From Rhodospirillales bacterium (GTDB taxonomy: Bacteria; Pseudomonadota; Alphaproteobacteria; Rhodospirillales; Casp-alpha2): a stretch of 36,014 nucleotides of DNA. Position numbers and translations under genes: made by a program. The stretch spans positions 1 to 36,014 of the forward strand of contig JABMOY010000158.1 of NCBI GenBank assembly GCA_013203955.1. Reading direction: 5' to 3'. Under the pieces are notes generated by a model that had not been told where the DNA came from, made no database searches, and saw only the letters and a list, made by a program, of their open reading frames with translations. Positions 24,470 through 32,297 of this stretch are shown in pieces. The first letter of the stretch is position 1; the number at the start of each line of letters is the position of its first letter.

Positions 24470-25900
24470 ATGGCAAAAAACCTTGAGGTTGATATCTGTG
24501 TCATCGGCGGCGGCTCCGGGGGGCTTTCGGTCGCCGCCGGCGCCTCGCAGATGGGGGCCAGCACGGTCCTGATCGAAAAAGCCAAGATGGGCGGTGACTG
24601 CCTGAACACCGGGTGCGTGCCGTCAAAGGCGATGCTGGCGGCCGCCCACGCGGCCCAGGCCCATCGCCATTCTGGGCCTTTCGGCGTCGGCGCGGCGGAG
24701 CCGAAAATCGACGGCAAAGGCGTTTACGGCCACATCCACAGCGTCATCGCCGCCATCGCGCCCAACGATTCGGTGGAACGGTTCGAAGGCCTGGGCGTCA
24801 AGGTCATCCAAGAACATGGCCGCTTCACCGGCCCCGGCGAGGTCGAAGCCGGGGATACACGCATCAGCGCCCGCCGATTCGTCATCGCCACCGGCTCCAG
24901 CCCCTTCGTTCCGCCCATTAAAGGCTTGGACGGAATTGACTACTTTACCAACGAGTCGATCTTCGAGCCTAAGGATTTACCGAGCCATTTAATCGTCATC
25001 GGTGGCGGCCCCATCGGTATCGAGATGGCGCAGGCGCATGCGCATTTGGGGGCGAAGGTGACGGTGTTGGAGATGTTTTCGATCATGCCCAAGGATGACC
25101 CTGAGTTGGTCGATGTGGTGCGCCGCCAACTGGATGAGGACGGCATCGATATTCTCGAGGGCATCAAAATCGAAAGCGTCGCAAAAACCGCTACGGGCGT
25201 CTCGGTATCGCTAAACGAAGCGGGCGGCGATGCCATGCGGACGATCGAAGGCTCCCACATTTTAATCGCCACGGGCCGTGTCGCCAATGTCGACGGGTTG
25301 GGTCTGGATAAAGCCGGTATCCGCTTTTCGCCCAAAGGTATCGAAGTCGATCAGCGCCTGCGCACGTCCAACAAACGCATCTTCGCCATCGGCGACGCCG
25401 CCGGCAGCCTGCAATTCACCCACGTCGCCGGATATCATGCCGGGGTTGTAATCAAGAACGCGCTATTCCGCTGGCCGGCCAAAGTCGACTTAGGCGCCGT
25501 CCCCTGGGTCACCTATACCAGTCCCGAACTGGCCCAGGTCGGCATGACGGAAACGGAAGCAAAGAAATCTCACGGCGACATCCGTATCCTGCGTTGGCCG
25601 TACCATGAAAACGACCGCGCCCAGGCCGAAGGGCTGACCGACGGCATGGTCAAAGCCGTGGTCACGCCGAAAGGCAAAATTCTCGGCTGCGGGATCGTCG
25701 GTGCTTCCGCCGGCGAGTTGATCCAGACCTGGGTGCTGGCGATGAGCCAAAAAATGAAAATCGGGGCAATGGCGCAGATGATCGCGCCTTACCCGACGCT
25801 GGGCGAAGTCTCGAAACGGGCGGCGGGCAGTTTCTACACGGCGTCCTTGTTCAGCAACCGGACCCGGAAAATCGTCAAGTTCCTGAGCCGCTTCGGTTGA
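24470..25900 (+). CDS. MerA/dihydrolipoamide dehydrogenase-like FAD disulfide oxidoreductase
   Basis: 476 residues. FAD-binding ICVIGGGSGGLSVAAGA (9-25), redox-active pair C44/C49 in GGDCLNTGCVPSKA, NAD(P)-binding IVIGGGPIGIEMAQAHAHLGAKVTVLE, and the second FAD motif RIFAIGDAAG are all present. The dimer interface should supply a His-Glu pair (HPT...E) in lipoamide dehydrogenases; here the site reads APYPTLGE (Tyr441, Glu446), as in mercuric reductases, which also have Tyr there. The C-terminal Cys-Cys of MerA is absent (tail ...VKFLSRFG), as is an N-terminal heavy-metal domain. So it is neither a standard Lpd nor a standard MerA. It is tightly linked to the TVP38 gene; the substrate is unknown. 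Confidence 0.88.
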   Translation: MAKNLEVDICVIGGGSGGLSVAAGASQMGASTVLIEKAKMGGDCLNTGCVPSKAMLAAAHAAQAHRHSGPFGVGAAEPKIDGKGVYGHIHSVIAAIAPNDSVERFEGLGVKVIQEHGRFTGPGEVEAGDTRISARRFVIATGSSPFVPPIKGLDGIDYFTNESIFEPKDLPSHLIVIGGGPIGIEMAQAHAHLGAKVTVLEMFSIMPKDDPELVDVVRRQLDEDGIDILEGIKIESVAKTATGVSVSLNEAGGDAMRTIEGSHILIATGRVANVDGLGLDKAGIRFSPKGIEVDQRLRTSNKRIFAIGDAAGSLQFTHVAGYHAGVVIKNALFRWPAKVDLGAVPWVTYTSPELAQVGMTETEAKKSHGDIRILRWPYHENDRAQAEGLTDGMVKAVVTPKGKILGCGIVGASAGELIQTWVLAMSQKMKIGAMAQMIAPYPTLGEVSKRAAGSFYTASLFSNRTRKIVKFLSRFG

Positions 25901-25907
25901 GCCCCGT

Positions 25908-25943
25908 CTGAAACACATGCCTGAAACACATGCCTGAAACACA
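25908..25943 (+). repeat. 13-bp tandem repeat duplicating the start region of the kinase gene
   Basis: CTGAAACACATGC occurs at 25908-25920 and 25921-25933, and its first ten bases occur again at 25934-25943. Each full copy carries an ATG (25917 and 25930). The first opens a six-codon frame that ends at TGA 25935-25937, overlapping the kinase start. Confidence 0.9.
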
Positions 25944-27384
25944 ACCGCACCGCCCGCAATTTCTTCACAGTCTGTCGTTCCGGCTGCTGTTGTTGACGGT
26001 TTTTTTCGTCATGTTGGCGGAATTTTTTATCTGGACGCCGTCCATCGCCCGCTATCGAAAAGTATATTTGGAAGAACACTTGGCCCGCGCCCACTTGTCG
26101 ATGCTGGCGGTTGAGGTCGTCCCCGGTGGCAAAATCGACAAGGTCCTGGAAAAGGCCCTACTGTTCCACACCGAAGCCTACGGCATCGTCCTCAACCGGC
26201 CCGACCGGCGGATGTTGATGATTTCCAAGGACATGCCGCCCAAGGTCGACCTAGTCGTCGATACGAACATCGATTCGTTTTTCGGCTTTATCAAGGACGC
26301 CTTTTCGACCCTAAGCCAGAACAAGAACCGCATCCTTCGCGTCGTCGGCCCGTCGCCAAAAGACCCGAAAGTAACGATAGAAGTGTTGATCGACGAAGGC
26401 CCGATGCAGGCCGCCATGTGGGATTATTCCCGGCGCATCCTCAATCTTTCCGTTGGCATTTCGTTGTTTACCGCGTTTCTTGTTTACCTCAGCCTTCAAT
26501 GGCTGATGGTCGGGCCGATGCGCCGGATCACGCAGAGCATGACGGTGTTTCGTAATCAGCCCGAGGATTTGACCCGCACCATTCCGCCCAGCAGCCGCAG
26601 TGACGAAATCGGCATCGCCCAGCGCGAGTTGGCGGTCATGCAGGACGAGTTACGCGCAGCCCTTCAACAGAAAACCCGGCTGGCGGCCTTGGGCGCCGCC
26701 GTTGCCAAGATCAATCATGATCTCCGCAATAGCTTGGCAACGGCCATGTTGGCATCCGACCGGCTGGCCGAGGTCGATGACCCCGAAGTCAAGGCAACGG
26801 TGCCGAAGATTTTGAACGCCATCGACCGGGCGGTGAGCCTGTGCAGCCAGACCCTCAACTTCGTCAGCGACACCGAGCTTCACCTCGACCGCAGCCGCTT
26901 CGCCCTCGAGAAATTGGCCGCCGAGGCCGGGGCGTCGGTGGGATCTTATTTTGAAGGCAAAAAAACCGTCGACTGGCAAATTGACATCCCCGACGGTCTG
27001 GAAATCACCGCCGATAAGGAGCAGCTTTTCAGGGCTCTCATCAACCTAGGCCAGAACGCCGTCGAAGCGGGCGCTGCCAAGGTTCTCGTCCGGGGGCGCC
27101 TGGACGGCAATTGGATAGACCTGGACGTCATCGATGACGGGCCGGGCCTGTCTCAGCCGGCCAGAGAAAAACTATTTCAACCCTTTGCCGGTTCGGCCCG
27201 CAACGGCGGCACCGGTTTGGGTCTGGTCATCGTCCGTGATATCTGCCGGGCGCATGGCGGCGACGTGACGCTGATCGGCCCGGAAGGATCCGGCGACGGG
27301 CCGGGCGAAGGGATCGGCGCTACTTTCCGGCTTCGTCTGCCGGCCGGGGATCGCGATTCCGGTGGAAAAGTTCAATTTCCATAG
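25930..27384 (+). CDS. orphan membrane sensor histidine kinase
   Basis: 484 residues. Two membrane segments (about 15-34, SFRLLLLTVFFVMLAEFFIW, and about 175-195, LSVGISLFTAFLVYLSLQWLMV) flank a ~140 residue periplasmic sensor. A HAMP linker follows (VGPMRRITQSMTVFRNQPEDL). The H-box is AKINHDLRNSLATAM with H263. The ATP domain has N-box NLGQNAVEAG, G1 VIDDGPGLS and G2 GGTGLGLVIVRDICRAHGG. No response regulator lies beside it. It begins 29 bases after the flavoprotein gene, so it may sense a condition tied to that pair. The ATG at 25930 lacks an SD and sits in a 13-bp tandem repeat with an overlapping mini-frame. Its stop is next to the TRAP remnant. Confidence 0.92.
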   Translation: MPETQPHRPQFLHSLSFRLLLLTVFFVMLAEFFIWTPSIARYRKVYLEEHLARAHLSMLAVEVVPGGKIDKVLEKALLFHTEAYGIVLNRPDRRMLMISKDMPPKVDLVVDTNIDSFFGFIKDAFSTLSQNKNRILRVVGPSPKDPKVTIEVLIDEGPMQAAMWDYSRRILNLSVGISLFTAFLVYLSLQWLMVGPMRRITQSMTVFRNQPEDLTRTIPPSSRSDEIGIAQRELAVMQDELRAALQQKTRLAALGAAVAKINHDLRNSLATAMLASDRLAEVDDPEVKATVPKILNAIDRAVSLCSQTLNFVSDTELHLDRSRFALEKLAAEAGASVGSYFEGKKTVDWQIDIPDGLEITADKEQLFRALINLGQNAVEAGAAKVLVRGRLDGNWIDLDVIDDGPGLSQPAREKLFQPFAGSARNGGTGLGLVIVRDICRAHGGDVTLIGPEGSGDGPGEGIGATFRLRLPAGDRDSGGKVQFP

Positions 27385-27389
27385 GCTAA

Positions 27390-27761
27390 ATAAAATTAGA
27401 TTTCTCTTTTCGGCGTTTATATAAACTTACATTTCTCATCGTCTGTCTGGTGCTTTTGGTCATGGGGTTTTTTTTGGAGGCGCTTTCCATGCTGTTGATC
27501 ATGGTGCCGGTGCTGCACCCGTCGTTGGCGGGGCTGGGCATCGACGCCATCTGGTTCGGCGTGCTGTTCGTCATCATGATTGAATGCGCGTTGATCACAC
27601 CGCCGGTGGGGCTCAACCTGTTCGTCATCCAAACGGTCGGCAAGGCCGATATGGGCGAAGTCGTGCGCGGCGTGTGGCCCTACATCTGCATGATGTTTTT
27701 GACCCTGGTTATTATTTATCTGGTTCCGGATATTGCGCTGTACATACCGTTCAAGCTGTAA
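27390..27761 (+). pseudogene. 5'-truncated TRAP transporter large permease (DctM) remnant
   Basis: The frame is open from 27390 to TAA 27759-27761. It encodes only the last ~110 residues of a DctM-type permease: LIVCLVLLVMGFFLEALSMLLIMVPVLHPSLAGLGID, WFGVLFVIMIECALITPPVGLNLFVIQTVGKADMGEVVRGVWPYI and a final membrane segment. An intact DctM has over 400 residues and about 12 membrane segments, and no DctP or DctQ gene is nearby. The missing part is replaced by the kinase gene, which ends five bases before this frame opens; an AT-rich junction lies at about 27385-27430. GGAGG stands eight bases before an internal ATG (27489), so a short product could still be made. Its stop overlaps the tam start as TAATG. 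Confidence 0.8.
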
Positions 27762-28534
27762 TGGCTAACATGACCCACGACTGGAACCCCAGCCAGTACA
27801 TGAAATTCGCCGGCCACCGGCTGCGCCCGGCGTTGGACCTGCTGGCCCGCATCGACGCGGATAAGCCGGCAATCGTCTATGATCTCGGCTGCGGTCCCGG
27901 CAACGTCACCGGGCTTTTGGCCGACCGCTGGCCGGACGCCGCCGTCACCGGCATTGACGCGTCCGCCGACATGCTGGCCAAGGCGAAGGCGGAACACCCC
28001 GATATCACATGGATCGAAGCCGACCTCGGCCATTGGTCTCCTGAGGTCCCCGGCGACGTGATCTATTCCAACGCCGCCCTGCATTGGCTCAGCGACCACA
28101 GGGCGGTGTTTCCGGGGCTTATGGAACACCTCAGCCCCGGTGGGGTGCTGGCGGTGCAAATGCCCCATAACCATGCAGAACCGTCTCATACGGCCATCCG
28201 CGAGGCCGCCGGGCCGGTGTTAGGTAAGCTGGAACCGGTCATGCGCGAAACTCCGGTCGCGGCACCGGAGGTCTATTACGATATTCTGGAGCCCGTCACC
28301 GGCGAGTTGGATATTTGGGAGACCGTCTACACCCAGGTCCTGGAAGGCGATAACGCGGTCGCCGAATGGACCAAGGGTTCGGTCCTGAAGCCGCTTTTGG
28401 ATGTTCTCGACGAAGACGAACGGGGCGCTTTTTTCGACACCTATTCAGGCCTGATGCAAAAGGCCTATCCGGTGCGTGCCGACGGCAAAACCCTGTTTCC
28501 GTTCCGGCGGCTATTTATCGTCGCCCGGCCTTAA
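27761..28534 (+). CDS. tam: trans-aconitate 2-methyltransferase
   Basis: 257 residues. It methylates trans-aconitate with S-adenosylmethionine, detoxifying an inhibitor of aconitase. WNPSQYMKFAGHRLRPALDLLARI is the typical Tam opening; VYDLGCGPGNVTGLLADRWPDAAVTGIDAS binds SAM; IYSNAALHWLSDHRAVFPGLMEHLSPGGVLAVQMPHNHAEPSH is the family core, and FPFRRLFIVARP closes the fold. The ATG at 27761 overlaps the stop of the TRAP remnant (TAATG), which removes the out-of-frame 59-codon extension upstream. The stop TAA (28532-28534) overlaps that of convergent ggt. Confidence 0.93.
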   Translation: MANMTHDWNPSQYMKFAGHRLRPALDLLARIDADKPAIVYDLGCGPGNVTGLLADRWPDAAVTGIDASADMLAKAKAEHPDITWIEADLGHWSPEVPGDVIYSNAALHWLSDHRAVFPGLMEHLSPGGVLAVQMPHNHAEPSHTAIREAAGPVLGKLEPVMRETPVAAPEVYYDILEPVTGELDIWETVYTQVLEGDNAVAEWTKGSVLKPLLDVLDEDERGAFFDTYSGLMQKAYPVRADGKTLFPFRRLFIVARP

Positions 28535-30282
28535 TCGCCAAGCGCCTGACCGTCGCGGCGCTTATCGCTACCGCCCCGAAGTCCGTAGCTTTTAACGGTA
28601 ATGCCATTGAGGCCGCTTTTCGGGCGCTTGAAGAGTTTTACCTCATGGCCCATCAATTCCAGGTCCGGCTTGATCTTGGCCAGGGTCGAGCCTTCCTCGA
28701 TCTCCACCGGGCCTTTGCGCCCTAAGAAGTTCGGGTAATCGATGGCGGCCTGGATATCCATTCCCCAATCCAGCGTCGCGATCAGCGCTTTGCTAACGAA
28801 ACCGATGATGCGTGTGCCGCCGGGCGAGCCTATGGCCATAACCACCCGGCCTTGGTTGTCGAAAACCAGGGTCGGCGCCATGGAGGAGCGCGGCCGTTTT
28901 CCAGGCTCCGTTCGGTTGGCGACGGGGGCGCCGCCGGCGTTGGGCTCAAACGCAAAATCAGTCAATTGATTGTTGAGGATGAAGCCCCTGACCATCAACC
29001 GCGACCCGAAGGTCCCAGCGTTGGACGCGGTCATGGCGACGGCGTTGCCGTTTTTGTCGATGACGCTCATGTGCGTCGTCGACAAGCCTTCCTCGCCGCC
29101 TGCGGGAATACCCCAAAGCCTTGCCCCCGCCCCCGGCATGCCGGGGTTGCGTTTGCCGCCGGCATTTTCCGGGGAGATCTCGGATGCGCGTCGTTCTAGA
29201 TACTTGGCATCCAAAAGCCCCGCCGTCGGCACCGGCACGAAATCGGGATCGGCGATGAAGACGTTGCGGTCGGCGAAAGCCAGGTTGCCGGCTTCGGCAA
29301 TCAGGTGGACGGCTTTCGGCGAGCCGGCCCCGAGGGCTTTGAGGTCGAACTTCTGCAAAATCCCTAATATTTCAAGCGTCGTGATGCCGCCCGACGACGG
29401 CGGCCCCATGCCGCAGATCAGCCACGCCCGGTAAGGCAGGCACACGGGCGGGCGCTTCTTGGCCTTGTAGGCGGAAATATCCTCGGGCTTCATTTTCACC
29501 GGATTCCGATAGGCCTTGGTGACGGCGGCGGCGACCGCTTTGGCGATGTCGCCGGTATAGAAGGCATCCGCCCCTTCCTTGGCGATCCTTGTCAGGGTGT
29601 CGGCGAGGTCGCGGTTTTTCAGCAACGTCCCTTGTTTTTTCGGCGAGCCGTCGTTTTCATAGAAATAGACGTTGGCGGTCGGGCTTTCGAACAGGGATTT
29701 ATTGCCGGCGATCTGTCCGGCCAGTCGTTCGGCTATGGGGAAGCCGTCGGTGGCGAGCTTGATGGCGGGCCCAAACAAATCGGCCCAGGGAAGTTTCCCG
29801 TGCTCCTTGTGCGCCTTTTCCAGCATGCGGAGCAGCCCCGGAACGCCGACGCCCAAACCGCCGATGCCGGCGTCGCGGCGTTTGCGGGCCTTGCCTTTGC
29901 CGTCCAGGAACATGTAGGGGTGCGCCGACTTTGGCGCCGTCTCGCGCCCGTCAAAGGCGTCGATAGCGCCGGTCTTGGCGGCGTAATGCATTAAAAAAGC
30001 GCCGCCGCCGATGCCCGACGATTGCGGCTCAACCAGGGTCAAGACCATCTCGGCGGCGATGGCGGCGTCGATGGCCGCGCCCCCCTTGCGCAACATCTCC
30101 CGCCCGGCCTTTGCCGCCAGCGGATGCCCGGCGACAATCATGTGTTCGGACGCTTCCACCGGATCGGCGGAAGCAGGCGTTGTCGGTGTGGTGAAGGAAA
30201 AGTCGCCGCTGCCGCCTTCGTGCTGGCAGGCGGCCAACGCGAAGACCGCCGCCAGGACAAGATGCCGGGATAGGGTCATCAT
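28531..30282 (-). CDS. ggt: gamma-glutamyltransferase, predicted lipoprotein
   Basis: 583 residues. It hydrolyses or transfers the gamma-glutamyl group of glutathione in the periplasm. The N-terminus (RHLVLAAVFALAACQHEG) has a lipobox LAAC, so the protein is probably membrane-tethered, unlike soluble E. coli GGT. VAGHPLAAKAGREMLRKGGAAIDAAIAAEMVLTLVEPQSSGIGGGAFLMHY and MGPPSSGGITTLEILGIL are family motifs. Autocleavage nucleophile is Thr402 in the STTHMSVIDKNGNAVAMT segment; SMAPTLVF and GSPGGTRII also match. Its ATG overlaps the purC stop (ATGA). Confidence 0.94.
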   Translation of the reverse strand: MMTLSRHLVLAAVFALAACQHEGGSGDFSFTTPTTPASADPVEASEHMIVAGHPLAAKAGREMLRKGGAAIDAAIAAEMVLTLVEPQSSGIGGGAFLMHYAAKTGAIDAFDGRETAPKSAHPYMFLDGKGKARKRRDAGIGGLGVGVPGLLRMLEKAHKEHGKLPWADLFGPAIKLATDGFPIAERLAGQIAGNKSLFESPTANVYFYENDGSPKKQGTLLKNRDLADTLTRIAKEGADAFYTGDIAKAVAAAVTKAYRNPVKMKPEDISAYKAKKRPPVCLPYRAWLICGMGPPSSGGITTLEILGILQKFDLKALGAGSPKAVHLIAEAGNLAFADRNVFIADPDFVPVPTAGLLDAKYLERRASEISPENAGGKRNPGMPGAGARLWGIPAGGEEGLSTTHMSVIDKNGNAVAMTASNAGTFGSRLMVRGFILNNQLTDFAFEPNAGGAPVANRTEPGKRPRSSMAPTLVFDNQGRVVMAIGSPGGTRIIGFVSKALIATLDWGMDIQAAIDYPNFLGRKGPVEIEEGSTLAKIKPDLELMGHEVKLFKRPKSGLNGITVKSYGLRGGSDKRRDGQALGD

Positions 30283-31274
30283 GACTTGAAATATTCCGGC
30301 AGCGCCTGGGTCAAGCTAGCCCGGATGCGCTCGGCGATCGGGGTGTTCATGTCGGCTTTTTCGAACGTCTTACCGGTCACGATTTCGTAGAGGCTGACGT
30401 ATTTTTCCGAAAACTCGATCAGTGTTTCCGCCGGAATTTTCGGGATCGGGTCGTTGTAGGGATCGCAGCGGGCATTGATCCAAAGACGCAGGAATTCCTT
30501 GTCCAGGCTTTCCGGCTCTTCGCCTTTGTTCATGCGCTGGGTATAGGTGTCGGCCTTCCAATAGCGCGACGAATCCGGCGTGTGGATTTCATCGGCCAGC
30601 GTAATACGTCCGTCCGTATCGAGTCCGAATTCGTATTTGGTGTCGACCAGGATCAAGCCGTTATCATTGGCGATTTCGCGCCCGCGGGCAAAAACGTCGA
30701 GGCTGAGCCGCGCCAGTTCCTGCCACTGGTCGGGCGTCACCAGCTTTTGCTCAAGAATTTCTTCCGCCGTGATCGGGGCGTCGTGCTCGCCCTGTGCGGC
30801 CTTGGTCGTCGGCGTGATGATGGTTTCGGGTAATTTTTGATTTTTGACCAGCCCTTCCGGGAACGGATGTCCGTACAGCAAGCGTTCGCCGCGTTGATAC
30901 ATGGGCCAGATGCTGGTTTCGGTGGACCCGGTCATGTAATCGCGCACCACCATTTCGATCGGCAACATGTCGAGCTTTTGGCCGATAACGATGTTGGGGT
31001 CGGGTGCCGCGATAACGTGGTTGGCGCAGATGTCCTTGGTCGCATCAAACCAGAACATGGCGGTCTGGTTCAGAACCTGGCCCTTGAAGGGAACCGCCGC
31101 CAGCACATGGTCAAAGGCCGATTGCCGGTCGGTGGCGATCATTACCCGTCTGCCGTCCGGTAGATCATAGGATTCCCGGACCTTACCGGTCTGATGATTG
31201 GGAAGTTCCGGGAAATCAACGTCGGTCAGGCAATTATCGAGGATTTTTTGGGTTTCGGGGTCGATGTCATTCAC
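30279..31274 (-). CDS. purC: phosphoribosylaminoimidazole-succinocarboxamide synthase, long form
   Basis: 331 residues. This ATP-dependent ligase joins aspartate to CAIR in purine synthesis. TGKVRESYDLPDGRRVMIATDRQSAFD is the N-terminal ATP-grasp-like signature; MVVRDYMTGSTETSIWPMYQRGERLLYGHPFPEGLVKNQKLPE and LVDTKYEFGLD with LADEIHTPDSSRYW complete the site. It is longer than the ~240-residue PurC of E. coli and resembles the ~300-residue Ade1-like form. It may be a second copy, since alphaproteobacteria often carry a short PurC near purQ/purL; that gene is not in this window. It overlaps ggt by four bases. Confidence 0.94.
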   Translation of the reverse strand: MNDIDPETQKILDNCLTDVDFPELPNHQTGKVRESYDLPDGRRVMIATDRQSAFDHVLAAVPFKGQVLNQTAMFWFDATKDICANHVIAAPDPNIVIGQKLDMLPIEMVVRDYMTGSTETSIWPMYQRGERLLYGHPFPEGLVKNQKLPETIITPTTKAAQGEHDAPITAEEILEQKLVTPDQWQELARLSLDVFARGREIANDNGLILVDTKYEFGLDTDGRITLADEIHTPDSSRYWKADTYTQRMNKGEEPESLDKEFLRLWINARCDPYNDPIPKIPAETLIEFSEKYVSLYEIVTGKTFEKADMNTPIAERIRASLTQALPEYFKS

Positions 31275-31309
31275 GGCAAATTTCGTCTTTTTTTGATTAA
31301 GGGATGGGG

Positions 31310-31338
31310 AGTATAGAACACAGCCCCCGCAAGTTCAG
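31310..31338 (-). promoter_or_regulatory. candidate purC promoter
   Basis: On the minus strand CTGAAC (31333-31338) and TATACT (31310-31315) are 17 bases apart, about 35 bases before the purC ATG. The -10 is good, the -35 poor. Confidence 0.38.
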
Positions 31339-31354
31339 CCAAATTTAGGGGGCT
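31322..31354. repeat. 7-bp inverted repeat around the purC -35
   Basis: AGCCCCC (31322-31328) and GGGGGCT (31348-31354) flank the candidate purC -35 with 19 bases between. It could be an operator or a stem in a readthrough transcript. T-rich sequence after the second arm (rightward) gives it a terminator look, but no rightward gene precedes it. Confidence 0.3.
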
Positions 31355-31376
31355 TAGTCTTTTTGCTGCGCCTGCG

Positions 31377-31382
31377 TATAAT
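31377..31382 (+). promoter_or_regulatory. perfect -10 hexamer upstream of panB
   Basis: TATAAT lies 70 bases before the panB GTG. The -35 position holds TTAGTC, a poor match, so an activator may be needed if this is the promoter. Confidence 0.3.
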
Positions 31383-31441
31383 CGGGCGTGATTAAGGGCG
31401 ACGATCTGGTATCCTCAGCGCCATTCCCAGCCTCTCTTCCC

Positions 31442-31447
31442 AGGAGG
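31442..31447 (+). promoter_or_regulatory. ribosome binding site fixing the GTG start of panB
   Basis: AGGAGG five bases before GTG 31453, the strongest SD in the window. Confidence 0.78.
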
Positions 31448-31452
31448 ATCAC

Positions 31453-32286
31453 GTGGCCAGCGACAAGGGCGAAAGCCGGCGAATTTCCGTTTCCGACATT
31501 CAAGGACGCAAGGGCGGTCAGCCCTTGGTCTGCCTGACCGCCTATTCGAAGCCGATGGCGCAATGGCTGGACCCCCATATGGACCTGTTGTTGGTCGGCG
31601 ACAGCCTGGCTATGGTCATTTACGGAATGGAAACGACCCGCGGCGTCACCCTCGACGCGATGATCAACCATGGCGCCGCCGTCATGCGCGGATCGACGCG
31701 CGCCTGCGTCATCGTCGACCTGCCGCATGGAACGTATGAGGACGACCCCGACACCGCCCTGGCTTCGGCTGAGCGTGTGATGAAGGAAACCGGCGTTCAG
31801 GGGGTGAAGCTGGAAGGCGGCGTCGAAATGGCCACCACCATCCGCCGCTTGACGGAGAACGGTATCCCCGTCCTCGGCCATATCGGCTTATTGCCGCAAA
31901 AAGCGGAAAGCAGGGGCGGTTTTAAAATCCAGGGCAAGGACGACGAAGGATGGAAGCGCGTTTTCGATGACGCCAAGGCGGTTGCCGAGGCCGGCGCTTT
32001 TGCCATGGTCATCGAAGGCACCGTCGAGGCGCTGGCCCGCGAAATCACCGAAACCGTCGCCATACCGACCATCGGCATCGGTGCCTCGCCCGGCTGCGAC
32101 GGACAGATATTGGTCACCGAAGACGCCTTGGGGCTTTTTTCAGATTTCACCCCGAAATTCGTCAAACGCTACGCCGAACTGGGCGGCGAGGTCGAACGCG
32201 CCGCCAAGGCCTATGCCGAAGACGTTCAGGCGCGCCAATTTCCCGGCCTGGAACATTGCTTCGGAATCCCTAAGGACAAGGACTGA
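31453..32286 (+). CDS. panB: 3-methyl-2-oxobutanoate hydroxymethyltransferase
   Basis: 277 residues from GTG 31453. It adds a hydroxymethyl group from methylene-tetrahydrofolate to alpha-ketoisovalerate, the first committed step to pantothenate. Family motifs: [30 protein letters not shown] (metal-binding Asp), [54 protein letters not shown]. Length is normal. panC follows after 11 bases, giving a two-step pathway unit. Confidence 0.97.
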   Translation: MASDKGESRRISVSDIQGRKGGQPLVCLTAYSKPMAQWLDPHMDLLLVGDSLAMVIYGMETTRGVTLDAMINHGAAVMRGSTRACVIVDLPHGTYEDDPDTALASAERVMKETGVQGVKLEGGVEMATTIRRLTENGIPVLGHIGLLPQKAESRGGFKIQGKDDEGWKRVFDDAKAVAEAGAFAMVIEGTVEALAREITETVAIPTIGIGASPGCDGQILVTEDALGLFSDFTPKFVKRYAELGGEVERAAKAYAEDVQARQFPGLEHCFGIPKDKD

Positions 32287-32297
32287 TCGGCCTATCG

